From CAYFFV01 sp964342695 (lineage in GTDB: Bacteria > Acidobacteriota > Vicinamibacteria > Vicinamibacterales > UBA8438), in the NCBI GenBank assembly GCA_964342695.1, contig CAYFFV010000005.1:1-64000 (forward strand): 64,000 nt of DNA, given 5' to 3'. Each line of letters starts with the position of its first letter. The first letter of the stretch is position 1. The notes beneath the pieces were generated by a model. The model was given only the letters and a program-made list of their open reading frames with translations, ran no database searches and was not told the origin of the DNA. Of this stretch, positions 9,123 through 17,758 are shown one piece after another. A program made the position numbers and the translations under genes.

Positions 9123-11485
9123 TGTTCTAAAAGATGATCTAAAGATGCCGCAACGTCAATTTGTTGTGACTCCACTACCTCAATCGTATCTATCCACGAC
9201 TTGTACCCCTCTAGCTTGATTTGCACTTCGTAACTTCCAACTCCTACCTCATCAATTACCATCGGGGTAACTCCTACATTCTTCCCATCAATGAGAACCT
9301 CGGCACCAGTCGGACGAGACCTGACGCTCACAGATCCTAAGATTGTACTCGTAATGAGTCCATCGCTGCCTGAAAACAAGTCAATTCCAATCGCAGCTAA
9401 AGAGTTTGTTCGTGACAGCTGAATCTCTCGCCTTTCAGTTCGGAACCCGCCAAGCGACACTTCAAGCTGATAATTTCCTAGTGGAACATTCGGCAATGAA
9501 ATGGGAGTCCGACCGTGAGAAACACCATCTAATATCACTAAAGCACCTGAGGGATTGGTGCGAACAAGTATTAAACCTTCCTCAACAACCTCAATCTCTT
9601 GGGCCATTTGCAAGGATCTTTCAGAACTTCCCTGATCACCTTCAAGCCTATTCTCAGACTGGACTATTATTTCAGGATTTGACACATCAGCCACAATTTC
9701 AGGCGCTCTCTCATTATTTGTAGATTCTTCAATATTGCCTACAACCTCATCAAAAGCTGGCTGAGGAATTATTTGATCACTTGATTGAATTTCTCCTTGT
9801 GTTTGAACTTGGTTTTCAAATTTAAGTGCACTCCCAACACCGACTGTCGTAGATTGCGTTCGAGAGCTCTCTTCATTCACAAGATCACCAGGACTTCCGA
9901 GTTGCAAGCCCACGTAATAAGCCATGATTCCGGCGGCAATAAACACAAAAGCAACCATCCAAGATGAACTACCATTTCCGAAACGGATGTTCTTTTGCAA
10001 GTTAGTCGAGCTTGAAAGGTCAGCCGAACCATCACCACTGACTCGATGCTTATCTGTTGAAGCGATCCGTTTTTCCTGAACTACGGGCAGCGGCAACAAA
10101 TCCCTAGAATCATCAGAATTCATAGAACTTTGTGTTTGGCCTGCACTTTGGGATTCGAGTTCAAATAAGAGTTCTTCGTCAAGAACCCCCTCTTGGCTTT
10201 CGCTTGCGTCGCCTCTCTTTAAAATTTTTTCGTCACTGGCACCCGCCACAAAAATTTCTTCCAATTCACCAAATTCTTTTAAGGAGTGCTCCACATCATC
10301 TTTTTCATTCTCACCGTAAATATTCTTTTCAGCCTGGCTCTCAATATCTTGAAGCTTTTCATCCTCTAGTCCTATTTCGATGGCTTCCTCTAGCCGAGAG
10401 TCCTCATCCTGTAGAGAGCGAGCCTCCTCATGCAGATCTCCATCTTTCGTTCGATCTTCCTTAAATGATTCGTATTCTCCCCCTCCCGCCTGATCAATTT
10501 CAACTTTCCTAGTTAAGTCGTAAGAATCATCTACAAAAAGATCAAAAGCTCCCACGGATGCTGTATTTTTTAAACTCAGGTCCTGCTCATCAGTTAAATC
10601 TCCGTCAACACCATGATCTAGAAGTTCATCCTCTTCACTACTTAAGTCATACCCAACCGCTGCAGATAAGTCAGAAAAAAATCGTTGAGCACTCGCATAG
10701 CGCACCTCTGAAACATCGGACAAGGCCTCGGAAAAAACCGTTTGTAATGCATCAATATCCGCTATGCCTTCAACTTCTTCCAATCTAGCGCTAACCTGAG
10801 CACCCGTTCCTGCTGCTCGTTTTCCTGTCAATAATTCATAGGCAATTGCAGCAAGCGAGAATCGATCTGCTTCTGGTCCCCATTCACGCCCTGAAATAAC
10901 TTCAGGAGCGGTATACGGACGTCGGATCGGACCTCTAACCCCTATCTGTTCCAAGGCTCCACCGATCCCAAAACCTGTAATCTTTATTGCCTCATTTGAA
11001 ACGAATATATCTCGTAAGTGAATGCTCCCGTGCAATAACCCAAGGCTGTGAGAAGCATCGATAGCAGTCGCAAGTTGATCCATCAACGACAAGGCAGCAT
11101 GGATTTTGACCGGTGTATAGTGTCGCATAGTGGCATCAAGAGATTCAGACGCCACATACTCTTGAGCAATAAAAGGAACCCCTTCTTCTATTCCGGCATC
11201 AAGGGGCAAAACAACTGAGGAGTGAGAAAGTTCCGCCTGAACTAATGTTTCTAAAAATTCTGTCAGTGTTTCTGCTTGTTCCGGCGTAATGTCAACATGA
11301 AATGCCTTAACGGCTATAAGTCGGTCGTTACTCGGATCATAGGTTCGGAACACTGGTCCGAGAACACCTACACCTATTTGGTGCATTACACGGTAAGGAC
11401 CAAATGCACCTGGAGTACTAAAAGAATGTTCGTCGGCGCTTGTCAGTGGTAGAATTCCTCCGGCCTGGCTGTCGGATGCTATCAT
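9119..11485 (-). CDS. Membrane pseudokinase with two C-terminal PEGA domains
   Basis: A 788-aa protein with an N-terminal Ser/Thr-kinase-like domain (about 29-290). The glycine loop GVGVLG (38-43) and the ATP-binding Lys60 are present. The catalytic HRD is HGS (152-154), the following Asn position is Asp159 and DFG is GFG (171-173), so phosphotransfer is unlikely. A long Asp/Glu-rich linker runs to a single transmembrane helix near 506-527 (WMVAFVFIAAGIMAYYVG). Two PEGA repeats follow at about 640-700 and 716-780, probably outside the inner membrane. The kinase-like half would be cytoplasmic. The stop overlaps the carA start (ATGA). The role is unknown; a sensory or scaffold function is inferred. 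Confidence 0.85.
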   Translation of the reverse strand: MIASDSQAGGILPLTSADEHSFSTPGAFGPYRVMHQIGVGVLGPVFRTYDPSNDRLIAVKAFHVDITPEQAETLTEFLETLVQAELSHSSVVLPLDAGIEEGVPFIAQEYVASESLDATMRHYTPVKIHAALSLMDQLATAIDASHSLGLLHGSIHLRDIFVSNEAIKITGFGIGGALEQIGVRGPIRRPYTAPEVISGREWGPEADRFSLAAIAYELLTGKRAAGTGAQVSARLEEVEGIADIDALQTVFSEALSDVSEVRYASAQRFFSDLSAAVGYDLSSEEDELLDHGVDGDLTDEQDLSLKNTASVGAFDLFVDDSYDLTRKVEIDQAGGGEYESFKEDRTKDGDLHEEARSLQDEDSRLEEAIEIGLEDEKLQDIESQAEKNIYGENEKDDVEHSLKEFGELEEIFVAGASDEKILKRGDASESQEGVLDEELLFELESQSAGQTQSSMNSDDSRDLLPLPVVQEKRIASTDKHRVSGDGSADLSSSTNLQKNIRFGNGSSSWMVAFVFIAAGIMAYYVGLQLGSPGDLVNEESSRTQSTTVGVGSALKFENQVQTQGEIQSSDQIIPQPAFDEVVGNIEESTNNERAPEIVADVSNPEIIVQSENRLEGDQGSSERSLQMAQEIEVVEEGLILVRTNPSGALVILDGVSHGRTPISLPNVPLGNYQLEVSLGGFRTERREIQLSRTNSLAAIGIDLFSGSDGLITSTILGSVSVRSRPTGAEVLIDGKNVGVTPMVIDEVGVGSYEVQIKLEGYKSWIDTIEVVESQQIDVAASLDHLLEQ

Positions 11486-11490
11486 GGAAC

Positions 11491-11517
11491 TTGCAGGCGC
11501 TCAAAGTAAGCTATAGT
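11491..11517 (+). promoter_or_regulatory. weak candidate promoter for bshC
   Basis: TTGCAG (11491-11496) and TATAGT (11512-11517) lie in the 80-base divergent gap between the pseudokinase and bshC. The spacing is 15 bases, shorter than ideal. It is offered only because bshC begins a plus-strand run here and must have a promoter nearby. Confidence 0.28.
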
Positions 11518-11565
11518 GGTAGTTTAAATTCCCTTCGAAAGAGCAACTTGATCGTGCATTCTGAA

Positions 11566-13206
11566 ATGCCAGATGCAATAGATAATTTATCCCTCCGCGC
11601 AATAGATATTAATTCCTTCTCATGGTCTTCACGCCTTGCTCGGATCTACTGCAGTGACTTCACAAAATTAGAATCTTTTTACGCATGGGATCCTTCCGAC
11701 CCAGCCAGCCTACTAAGGTCCTGTGAGGCTCGCCAAACAGCAAAGATTGATACAACTCAAATATCTTCGGTAGTTTTTTCCCAACTCAAGAAGCGATCCG
11801 CTCCGACCACAGCCCTAAAAAATGCTGAGAAACTTTGTGACCCACGAACCGTTGCGGTTGTCACTGGACAACAAGCCGGCTTGTTTGGCGGTCCATTTTT
11901 TACACTATTAAAAGCAATTACCGCAATCTCACTCTCCAAAAAATTTGAAGCTGACAATGGCATCCCCACTGTGCCGATCTTTTGGATCGATTCTGAGGAT
12001 CATGATCTAGAAGAAGTAAATAAATGTTCAGTGCTCAATAAAAACCTTGATCTAAATCGGCTAGAACTGAATTGCCAATCTACACCAGAACAACCAGTTT
12101 CTACTGTTTCTGTTGGCGACAACATTAGTGACGTCCTTAACGAACTCTGGTTGACGCTACCGGAAACAGAATTTTCTGAAAATCTTCGGGCATCCTTATC
12201 AAAATGCTATAAACCCAGCTCTGGACTGGCTCAAGCATTCGCAGACTGGCTAGATTTATGTCTAGGAGACGAAGGAATCGTCGCATTCGATTCTTCAGAC
12301 AAATCTGCTAAAACCCTAGCAAGAGCTGTTTTCACTAATGAAATCGAGCATTCAGGTAGAACATCAAAACTAGCAACGACTGCCGGCACAGAACTCTCCG
12401 AACTTGGTTATCACTCACAAGTCGTTCCCTCAGATCAATCAACAGCTCTTTTCAAAATAGAACAAAAACGTGAATTAATTAGAATGGCCGGGAATGATTT
12501 TGTTGTTGGGGGGGCAAAGCAGACAGCAGCAACATTAAATCAAAAAATCACAGATACACCTGAGTTGTTTAGTCCAAGTGTTTTGTTAAGACCCATCGTC
12601 CAAGACACACTTTTTCCAACTATTGCCTATATAGCAGGTCCAAACGAACTGGCTTACCTTGGCCAACTTCGAAAGGTATACGAAAGCTTCAAAGTACCGA
12701 TGCCCGTAATTTATCCACGGATTAGCGCAACAGTAATTGATCGAGCTTCGGAAAAATTTCTATCGAAAAACAACCTCTCTCTTGATTCACTGGAAGCACA
12801 AGATGACCGTCTATTAAATAATTTGGTGCGCGAAAGCATCCCCTCTGATCTGGAGGAAGCGCTGAACGCTACTGAGAAGGACACACAGAAGAATCTTTTA
12901 CTTGTCAGCCAAAAAATAGTCGCCGTTGACCAAACGTTGGCGGGAGCTACTAAAACCACAATATCCCGCATCGAAAGAGACCTTCAAACTCTCCGAACTA
13001 AGATTATTCAGGCAGCCAAGAGAAACGACGAAACTCTTAAAAGACAGCTTCAAAGGACACGGGCGCAAGCATTTCCGAACGGAGAGCCTCAAGAAAGGGA
13101 AATATCATTTGTATATTTTCTGAATCGATACGGCCCTGAAATAATTGGACACCTTTTGAAAAGCTTGCCTCTTGATGTCGGAAAACACTGGCTACTAAAG
13201 ATATAA
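11566..13206 (+). CDS. bshC: Bacillithiol biosynthesis cysteine ligase BshC
   Basis: Matches BshC, proposed to add cysteine to glucosaminyl-malate in bacillithiol synthesis. Visible family features are the 'VVTGQQAGLFGGPFFTLLKAI' region near residue 105 (nucleotide-fold core), 'VPIFWIDSEDHDLEEVN', 'LLRPIVQDTLFPTIAYIAGPNE' and a C-terminal coiled-coil segment rich in Lys, Arg and Gln. The open frame extends to 11440, inside the divergent gene. The ATG at 11566 gives 546 aa, close to the family's usual length; GTG at 11554 is also possible. BshA and BshB are not in this window. Thiol biology in this organism is inferred from this gene alone. Confidence 0.92.
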   Translation: MPDAIDNLSLRAIDINSFSWSSRLARIYCSDFTKLESFYAWDPSDPASLLRSCEARQTAKIDTTQISSVVFSQLKKRSAPTTALKNAEKLCDPRTVAVVTGQQAGLFGGPFFTLLKAITAISLSKKFEADNGIPTVPIFWIDSEDHDLEEVNKCSVLNKNLDLNRLELNCQSTPEQPVSTVSVGDNISDVLNELWLTLPETEFSENLRASLSKCYKPSSGLAQAFADWLDLCLGDEGIVAFDSSDKSAKTLARAVFTNEIEHSGRTSKLATTAGTELSELGYHSQVVPSDQSTALFKIEQKRELIRMAGNDFVVGGAKQTAATLNQKITDTPELFSPSVLLRPIVQDTLFPTIAYIAGPNELAYLGQLRKVYESFKVPMPVIYPRISATVIDRASEKFLSKNNLSLDSLEAQDDRLLNNLVRESIPSDLEEALNATEKDTQKNLLLVSQKIVAVDQTLAGATKTTISRIERDLQTLRTKIIQAAKRNDETLKRQLQRTRAQAFPNGEPQEREISFVYFLNRYGPEIIGHLLKSLPLDVGKHWLLKI

Positions 13207-13218
13207 TTTGAGTCGAAT

Positions 13219-14076
13219 ATGAATGAAGAAGTTTTTCATGCCGTTGGTGAGGCCCTGAGCAAAGGAGAACCGGCTGCTCTTGTAACCATCATTCGAACCG
13301 AAGGATCGACCCCTCAGCGCGTCGGCTCAAAAATGATCGTGTTCGCAGATGGACGAACGGTCGGCACAATCGGCGGGGGCTGCTACGAGAATGACGCATT
13401 CTGGAAGGCTCGACAAGCTATAAAAACAGGGAAATCTGATGTTATTCGTTACGAATTAACAGATGATATCGCAGAAGAATCCGGACTAATCTGTGGCGGA
13501 CAAATGGATGTTTACGTCGAACCAATTGAAGCGGCTCCCCACCTTTATTTAGTAGGTGGAGGACATATCGCCTACCACCTAGCCGAACAGGCCGTAACGG
13601 TGGGTTTTCGTATACACGTGACTGACGATCGAGAAAAATATGCTAACAGAGAGCGTTTCCCTAATGCTCTCGAAATCTCCGTAGATTCGATTCCTAACTG
13701 GCTTAAAGAAACCGAAATACCAAAAAATTCCTACGTAGTCATATTGACAAGGGGACATCGATACGACTTGGATGCTCTTCGCTCCTTGGCAAAAAGAGAG
13801 CTCCGTTATCTAGGTTTAATTGGAAGTCGCGCTAAGGTAGTCCGCCTCTATAATGAATTAGTTTCGGAAGGTATCGAAAAAGACAAACTTCGACACATTT
13901 ATGCACCTGTCGGCCTAGCTATTGGCGCGGTCACGCCGCAAGAAATTGCAATAAGTATTTTGTCAGAGCTCATCGCAGTTAAGAACGGCAAACTTTCAAA
14001 CGAATCAACTGGATCAAACTCCGTATCGGCATTACGATGGACCCCAGAATCGCGGGAGCTAGAATCAATAGGCTAA
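13219..14076 (+). CDS. XdhC/CoxI family protein
   Basis: A 285-aa protein. The N-terminal XdhC_CoxI domain shows 'LVTIIRTEGSTPQRVGSKM' and the GTIGGGCYE motif. The C-terminal Rossmann-like domain begins 'LYLVGGGHIAYHLAEQA' (about residue 112) and contains VILTRGHRYDLDAL and 'YLGLIGSRAKV'. Family members help insert sulfurated molybdenum cofactor into xanthine dehydrogenase or CO-dehydrogenase-type enzymes. No molybdenum hydroxylase or Moco gene is in the window, so its client is unknown. It starts 12 bases after bshC, suggesting co-transcription. The name is a family assignment, not a proven function. Confidence 0.88.
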   Translation: MNEEVFHAVGEALSKGEPAALVTIIRTEGSTPQRVGSKMIVFADGRTVGTIGGGCYENDAFWKARQAIKTGKSDVIRYELTDDIAEESGLICGGQMDVYVEPIEAAPHLYLVGGGHIAYHLAEQAVTVGFRIHVTDDREKYANRERFPNALEISVDSIPNWLKETEIPKNSYVVILTRGHRYDLDALRSLAKRELRYLGLIGSRAKVVRLYNELVSEGIEKDKLRHIYAPVGLAIGAVTPQEIAISILSELIAVKNGKLSNESTGSNSVSALRWTPESRELESIG

Positions 14077-14128
14077 GCAAGTAAAAACCGTGCTTATTGC
14101 CTCTCTAACAAAACGAATACCACGAGAC

Positions 14129-14137
14129 TGCTATAAT
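14129..14137 (+). promoter_or_regulatory. extended -10 promoter for the hrcA operon
   Basis: TGCTATAAT (14129-14137) is a perfect TGnTATAAT extended -10 element, 20 bases before the hrcA ATG. No good -35 box lies 16-18 bases upstream, as expected for extended -10 promoters. No CIRCE inverted repeat (TTAGCACTC-N9-GAGTGCTAA) is seen around it, so classical HrcA autoregulation is not evident. Confidence 0.5.
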
Positions 14138-14157
14138 GCATACACCGTTTCTGACAC

Positions 14158-15276
14158 ATGAAAATTAACGAAACCATCACATCCAAGACCAGCGAGCTTC
14201 CAAGAAGATCTCGGCAAATCCTTGCCGGTTTGGTCAAGCATTACATTGATGATGGTGAAGCAGTATCGTCATTATGGTTAACCCGTCATGGGGGATTCGA
14301 TTGGTCGTCGGCAACGGTACGGAATATTCTAGCTAAGCTTGAAGAGCTTGGTTACGTGCATCAACCACATGCTTCCTCTGGTCGCGTTCCAACAGATCAA
14401 GGTTACCGAGCGTACGTGGACCTGCTACTTGAATCACGTCCAGCAGCAGTGTCAACTCTTGACGTTGAGGCGCGCCTTGGGCAAGCAGGCACCCTAAGTG
14501 ACGTGCTTTCTAATGTGTCCCACGAACTCTCACGAGCGTCACATCACCTTGGTTTTGCTTTAATGACACCAAAGCGAAGAATATTTCAGCACATTGAGTT
14601 TGTACCTCTTGAGGGACCAAGAGTTTTAGTCGTGGTCAGGTCAAACAAAAATGAAGTCTCACATAAAGTGATCGAGTTAAGAGAGCAAATACTTCCAGAC
14701 GAACTAAAACAAGGCGCAAATTACCTAAACAATAAATTCTCCGGCTTGCCCTTAGCTGATGTTCGAAGCGCCGTCATAGAACAACTCAGACAAGAACGAA
14801 TGCTCTATGACCAACTACTATCACAGGCATTACGTTTAGCAAGTTCGACACTTGAAGTAATTGTTCCCCCGAGTAGTTTATTCTTGGATGGAGCTGGCTC
14901 TCTCGTCGAGCAGATGTCTGACACGAACAAGCGAGAACCTTTTAACACTTTGAGGGCACTCCTCTCGATGATTGAAAAAAAAGACCAGCTGGTCCGTCTA
15001 CTCAATGAATACCTCGATGGATCTGGGCTGACAGTCATAATAGGCAGAGAACATGCTTCGCCTGAAATGCGTGAATTAAGTATGGTGATGTCACCGTACA
15101 ATGACGGGCAACGCACGGGTAGTGTAGGCGTAATCGGTCCCAGACGCATGCGTTACTCCCGAGCAATATCAGCCGTTGATCAAGTATCTCAGGCCGTGAG
15201 TCGTGTTCTTGATAATCAAAGGCATTTTCCATCCGATCATGACAGAGAAAAACAAAGCAACCGAAGAAAAGCTTGA
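14158..15276 (+). CDS. hrcA: Heat-inducible transcription repressor HrcA
   Basis: A 372-aa HrcA. The N-terminal winged helix has 'LPRRSRQILAGLVKHYIDDGEAVSS', then 'SSATVRNILAKLEELGYVHQPHASSGRVPTDQGYR' (given as key elements: ATVRN, LGYV, SGRVPT), the recognition hallmark of HrcA. The C-terminal effector domain ends with VIGPRRMRYSRAISAVD. In other bacteria HrcA binds CIRCE operators of groE and dnaK operons and is tuned by GroEL. Here it heads hrcA-grpE-dnaJ-prmA-rsmE. grpE begins inside its last 38 bases in another frame. Confidence 0.96.
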   Translation: MKINETITSKTSELPRRSRQILAGLVKHYIDDGEAVSSLWLTRHGGFDWSSATVRNILAKLEELGYVHQPHASSGRVPTDQGYRAYVDLLLESRPAAVSTLDVEARLGQAGTLSDVLSNVSHELSRASHHLGFALMTPKRRIFQHIEFVPLEGPRVLVVVRSNKNEVSHKVIELREQILPDELKQGANYLNNKFSGLPLADVRSAVIEQLRQERMLYDQLLSQALRLASSTLEVIVPPSSLFLDGAGSLVEQMSDTNKREPFNTLRALLSMIEKKDQLVRLLNEYLDGSGLTVIIGREHASPEMRELSMVMSPYNDGQRTGSVGVIGPRRMRYSRAISAVDQVSQAVSRVLDNQRHFPSDHDREKQSNRRKA

Positions 15277-15787
15277 ATCAAAAATCGAAGTTTTAGAATC
15301 AGAATCAGCAGCTAGCGAGGACAACTCCTCCTCCATAGACGATTTTGAAAAAACACGTCAAGAGCGTGACGAATACCAGGACCTACTGTTACGAAAAACA
15401 GCGGAGTTCGATAATTATAGAAAAAGGATTACTCGTGAACGCATTTCACTAAATCAAATCGCGACAGCCGATCTCATTGCTCAACTTTTGCCAATTATTG
15501 ACGACCTAGAACGTGCCCTTTCGGTCGAAGGCGACAAAGAAAGCTCGAGTGCGTACAAAGCTGGAGTCGAATTAATACACAAACAGTTATTGGAACTTCT
15601 AGCGAAACACGAGGTCTCTCCTATAAACACTGATGGGTGTATATTTGACCCACATTTTCATGAAGCTGTTACCTACGAATTAAGTGAAGAGCTCAAAGAT
15701 GGTCAAATCATAGAAGAGATCAGGAAAGGCTATATGATTGGAGAACGTTTACTTCGTCCGACGATAGTTAAGGTTGCCAAATCGTGA
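15239..15787 (+). CDS. grpE: Nucleotide exchange factor GrpE
   Basis: GrpE releases ADP from DnaK. From the ATG at 15239 it is 182 aa. It has an acidic N-terminal tail, a long coiled coil (about 35-90, with 'LLRKTAEFDNYRKRITRER'), then the C-terminal beta domain with 'GCIFDPHFHEAV' and 'GYMIGERLLRPTIVKVAKS'. The open frame extends to 15203, but starting at MTEKNKATEE removes a hydrophobic stretch atypical of GrpE. It overlaps the hrcA end by 38 bases, and its stop overlaps the dnaJ GTG start. dnaK, which usually lies between grpE and dnaJ, is absent here. Confidence 0.95.
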   Translation: MTEKNKATEEKLESKIEVLESESAASEDNSSSIDDFEKTRQERDEYQDLLLRKTAEFDNYRKRITRERISLNQIATADLIAQLLPIIDDLERALSVEGDKESSSAYKAGVELIHKQLLELLAKHEVSPINTDGCIFDPHFHEAVTYELSEELKDGQIIEEIRKGYMIGERLLRPTIVKVAKS

Positions 15788-16908
15788 GCAAACGAGATTA
15801 TTATGAAATTCTCGGGGTTCCCCGAACTGCAAATGAACAACAGATTAAAAGTGCCTATCGGAAACTAGCATTAAACAATCATCCTGACCGTAATCCTGGG
15901 GACAAGCAAGCTGAGGAACGTTTCAAAGAAGCGGCGGAGGCTTACTCTATTCTCGCTGACCAAGAAAAAAGAAATCGCTATGACCAATTTGGTCATGCCG
16001 GAGTAAGTAGTACTGGTTCACAGGGGTACGATCCAACAATATTCTCAGATTTCGGAGACATTTTTGGCGGACTAGGCGATCTATTTGGTTTCGGAGGCAA
16101 TCGTCGATCAGGTCCTATGAGAGGATCGGACCTCCGTTATGACCTGACAATCAGTTTTCAGGAGTCTGCTACTGGTTCTGAAACTGTTCTTCAAATTCCA
16201 AGAAGCGAAACTTGCGATGCCTGCGATGGCTCAGGGTCCGCGGACCGCTCTACTTCAAACTGCCCCCAATGCAAGGGACGAGGCCAGGTCCACTACCAAC
16301 AGGGATTCTTAACTGTCGCCAGGACCTGCAGTGCCTGTGGAGGAAGAGGGCAAGTAATCTCGAAACCTTGCGTCACCTGTCGAGGGCAAGGCCGAAATGA
16401 ACGTGACCGTAAAATTACTGTAAAGATACCTGCCGGAATAGCTAGCGGACAAAGACTACGCCTTCAGGGCGAAGGAGAACACGGAAGCAAAGGTGCCCCG
16501 TCGGGAGACCTTTATGTAGTTATTCAAGTAGAAGATCATTCTTTTTTTCACCGTGAAGGGGATGACTTGTGGTGTGAAGTTTCGGTTACTTATCCAACTC
16601 TAATCCTTGGTGGAAAAATTTCTATTCCTACCTTGGACGACAACGAAGTTATAAATATTCCAAAAAGCACAAACCCATCAAGTCAATTTCGCTTGCGTGG
16701 AAAAGGAATGCCGCACGTTTCTGGACATGGCCGAGGTGATCTTTTTGTCAGCATAAGAGTTGAAGTCCCAAAAAGTCTATCCAAAGAACAGATAGCATTG
16801 ATAAAAGAACTCGACAAGACAATGCCTGAACGATCGTTTGGACCGACAGAACAGTCTGAACAAACTGAGCGTCCTTTTTTCGACCGCGTAAGGAACATAT
16901 TTGGTTGA
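15784..16908 (+). CDS. dnaJ: Chaperone protein DnaJ
   Basis: A 374-aa type I (DnaJA) co-chaperone that stimulates DnaK ATPase. The J domain covers 1-70 with HPD at 33-35. A Gly/Phe-rich segment (FGDIFGGLGDLFGFGG) follows. Four CxxCxGxG zinc motifs lie between about 144 and 205 (CDACDGSG, CPQCKGRG, CSACGGRG, CVTCRGQG). Two beta-sandwich client domains complete it. It starts with GTG overlapping the grpE stop (GTGA), a coupled arrangement. It is a complete, normal DnaJ. Confidence 0.97.
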   Translation: MSKRDYYEILGVPRTANEQQIKSAYRKLALNNHPDRNPGDKQAEERFKEAAEAYSILADQEKRNRYDQFGHAGVSSTGSQGYDPTIFSDFGDIFGGLGDLFGFGGNRRSGPMRGSDLRYDLTISFQESATGSETVLQIPRSETCDACDGSGSADRSTSNCPQCKGRGQVHYQQGFLTVARTCSACGGRGQVISKPCVTCRGQGRNERDRKITVKIPAGIASGQRLRLQGEGEHGSKGAPSGDLYVVIQVEDHSFFHREGDDLWCEVSVTYPTLILGGKISIPTLDDNEVINIPKSTNPSSQFRLRGKGMPHVSGHGRGDLFVSIRVEVPKSLSKEQIALIKELDKTMPERSFGPTEQSEQTERPFFDRVRNIFG

Positions 16909-17752
16909 ATTCCACCCGGCACTTGACGTTAAAACACCAGCAGTTAATCGAACAATAAACTCGTTACTGGAAGCCTTATTAGACGATTTTAATCCTTTCG
17001 CTATAGAGATTAATAAAGATTTCTCCAAACGTATTTACTTCTTTTCACGTATTGATAGAGATAACGCTTTAAGAGCTATCGCCTCGACTTTCAGTTCCAA
17101 GATTATCCTAGTTGAGTCAGTTGACGTACCAAACGAAAATTGGGCAGAACGAAGCCAAGCCTCACTTCGGGCTATACGGGTGGGAAATACAATAATTGCT
17201 CCTCCATGGGACATCCCAAAGAATCCGGACAAAAAAATCACTGTCATTGTCATAAAACCCTCCATGGGATTCGGCACAGGACATCACGCCTCAACCCGTC
17301 TGTGCCTGCATGCCTTGCAGGACATAGATTTAAAAAATAGATCTGTGATTGACGTCGGCACCGGTTCAGCCATTCTTTCCATTACCGCCGCCAAACAAGG
17401 TGCAAAAAGTGTTTTCGCACTCGACAGAGACGCTCAGGCCATCGAGACGGCATCGGAAAATGTGCATACCAACAATGTCAGCCACTTAGTTGAACTAAAA
17501 CATGAGGATGTTCGCCTCTGTGAAGAAATCGGAACAGGCGATGTTGTGATCGCTAATATTAGTGCCGCTATAATTTGCCAGGAGCCTGATACATTCTTCA
17601 GACTCGTAAACGACCAAGGGATTTTAGTCGTTGGTGGGGTAATGGCTTCTGAAGAATCCTTTGTGATAGAGACCTTAAAACAGTTTAGCTCCTGTAAAAA
17701 GCGCTATAGTGAAGACGAATGGCTCTCATTGGTCTTTCAATATCATGCATAA
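16901..17752 (+). CDS. prmA: Ribosomal protein L11 methyltransferase
   Basis: A 283-aa PrmA-type class I SAM methyltransferase that trimethylates ribosomal protein L11. The C-terminal domain shows the PrmA signature MGFGTGHHAST (about residue 125), motif I VIDVGTGSAILSITAA, acidic motif II FALDRD, and VIANISAAII in place of the usual N-I-L-A loop. The N-terminal substrate domain is present but divergent. The start is TTG at 16901, overlapping the dnaJ end by 8 bases, with AAGGA about 6 bases upstream. The operon position next to rsmE supports a ribosome-modification role. Confidence 0.9.
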   Translation: MVEFHPALDVKTPAVNRTINSLLEALLDDFNPFAIEINKDFSKRIYFFSRIDRDNALRAIASTFSSKIILVESVDVPNENWAERSQASLRAIRVGNTIIAPPWDIPKNPDKKITVIVIKPSMGFGTGHHASTRLCLHALQDIDLKNRSVIDVGTGSAILSITAAKQGAKSVFALDRDAQAIETASENVHTNNVSHLVELKHEDVRLCEEIGTGDVVIANISAAIICQEPDTFFRLVNDQGILVVGGVMASEESFVIETLKQFSSCKKRYSEDEWLSLVFQYHA

Positions 17753-17758
17753 AACTAT

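Noticed and set aside
11440..11565. Upstream in-frame extension of bshC into the pseudokinase gene
   Set aside because: It would overlap the divergent gene by about 46 bases and add about 40 residues not seen in BshC; ATG 11566 gives the usual length.
14077..14157. CIRCE operator upstream of hrcA
   Set aside because: Looked for TTAGCACTC-N9-GAGTGCTAA and partial forms; none seen.
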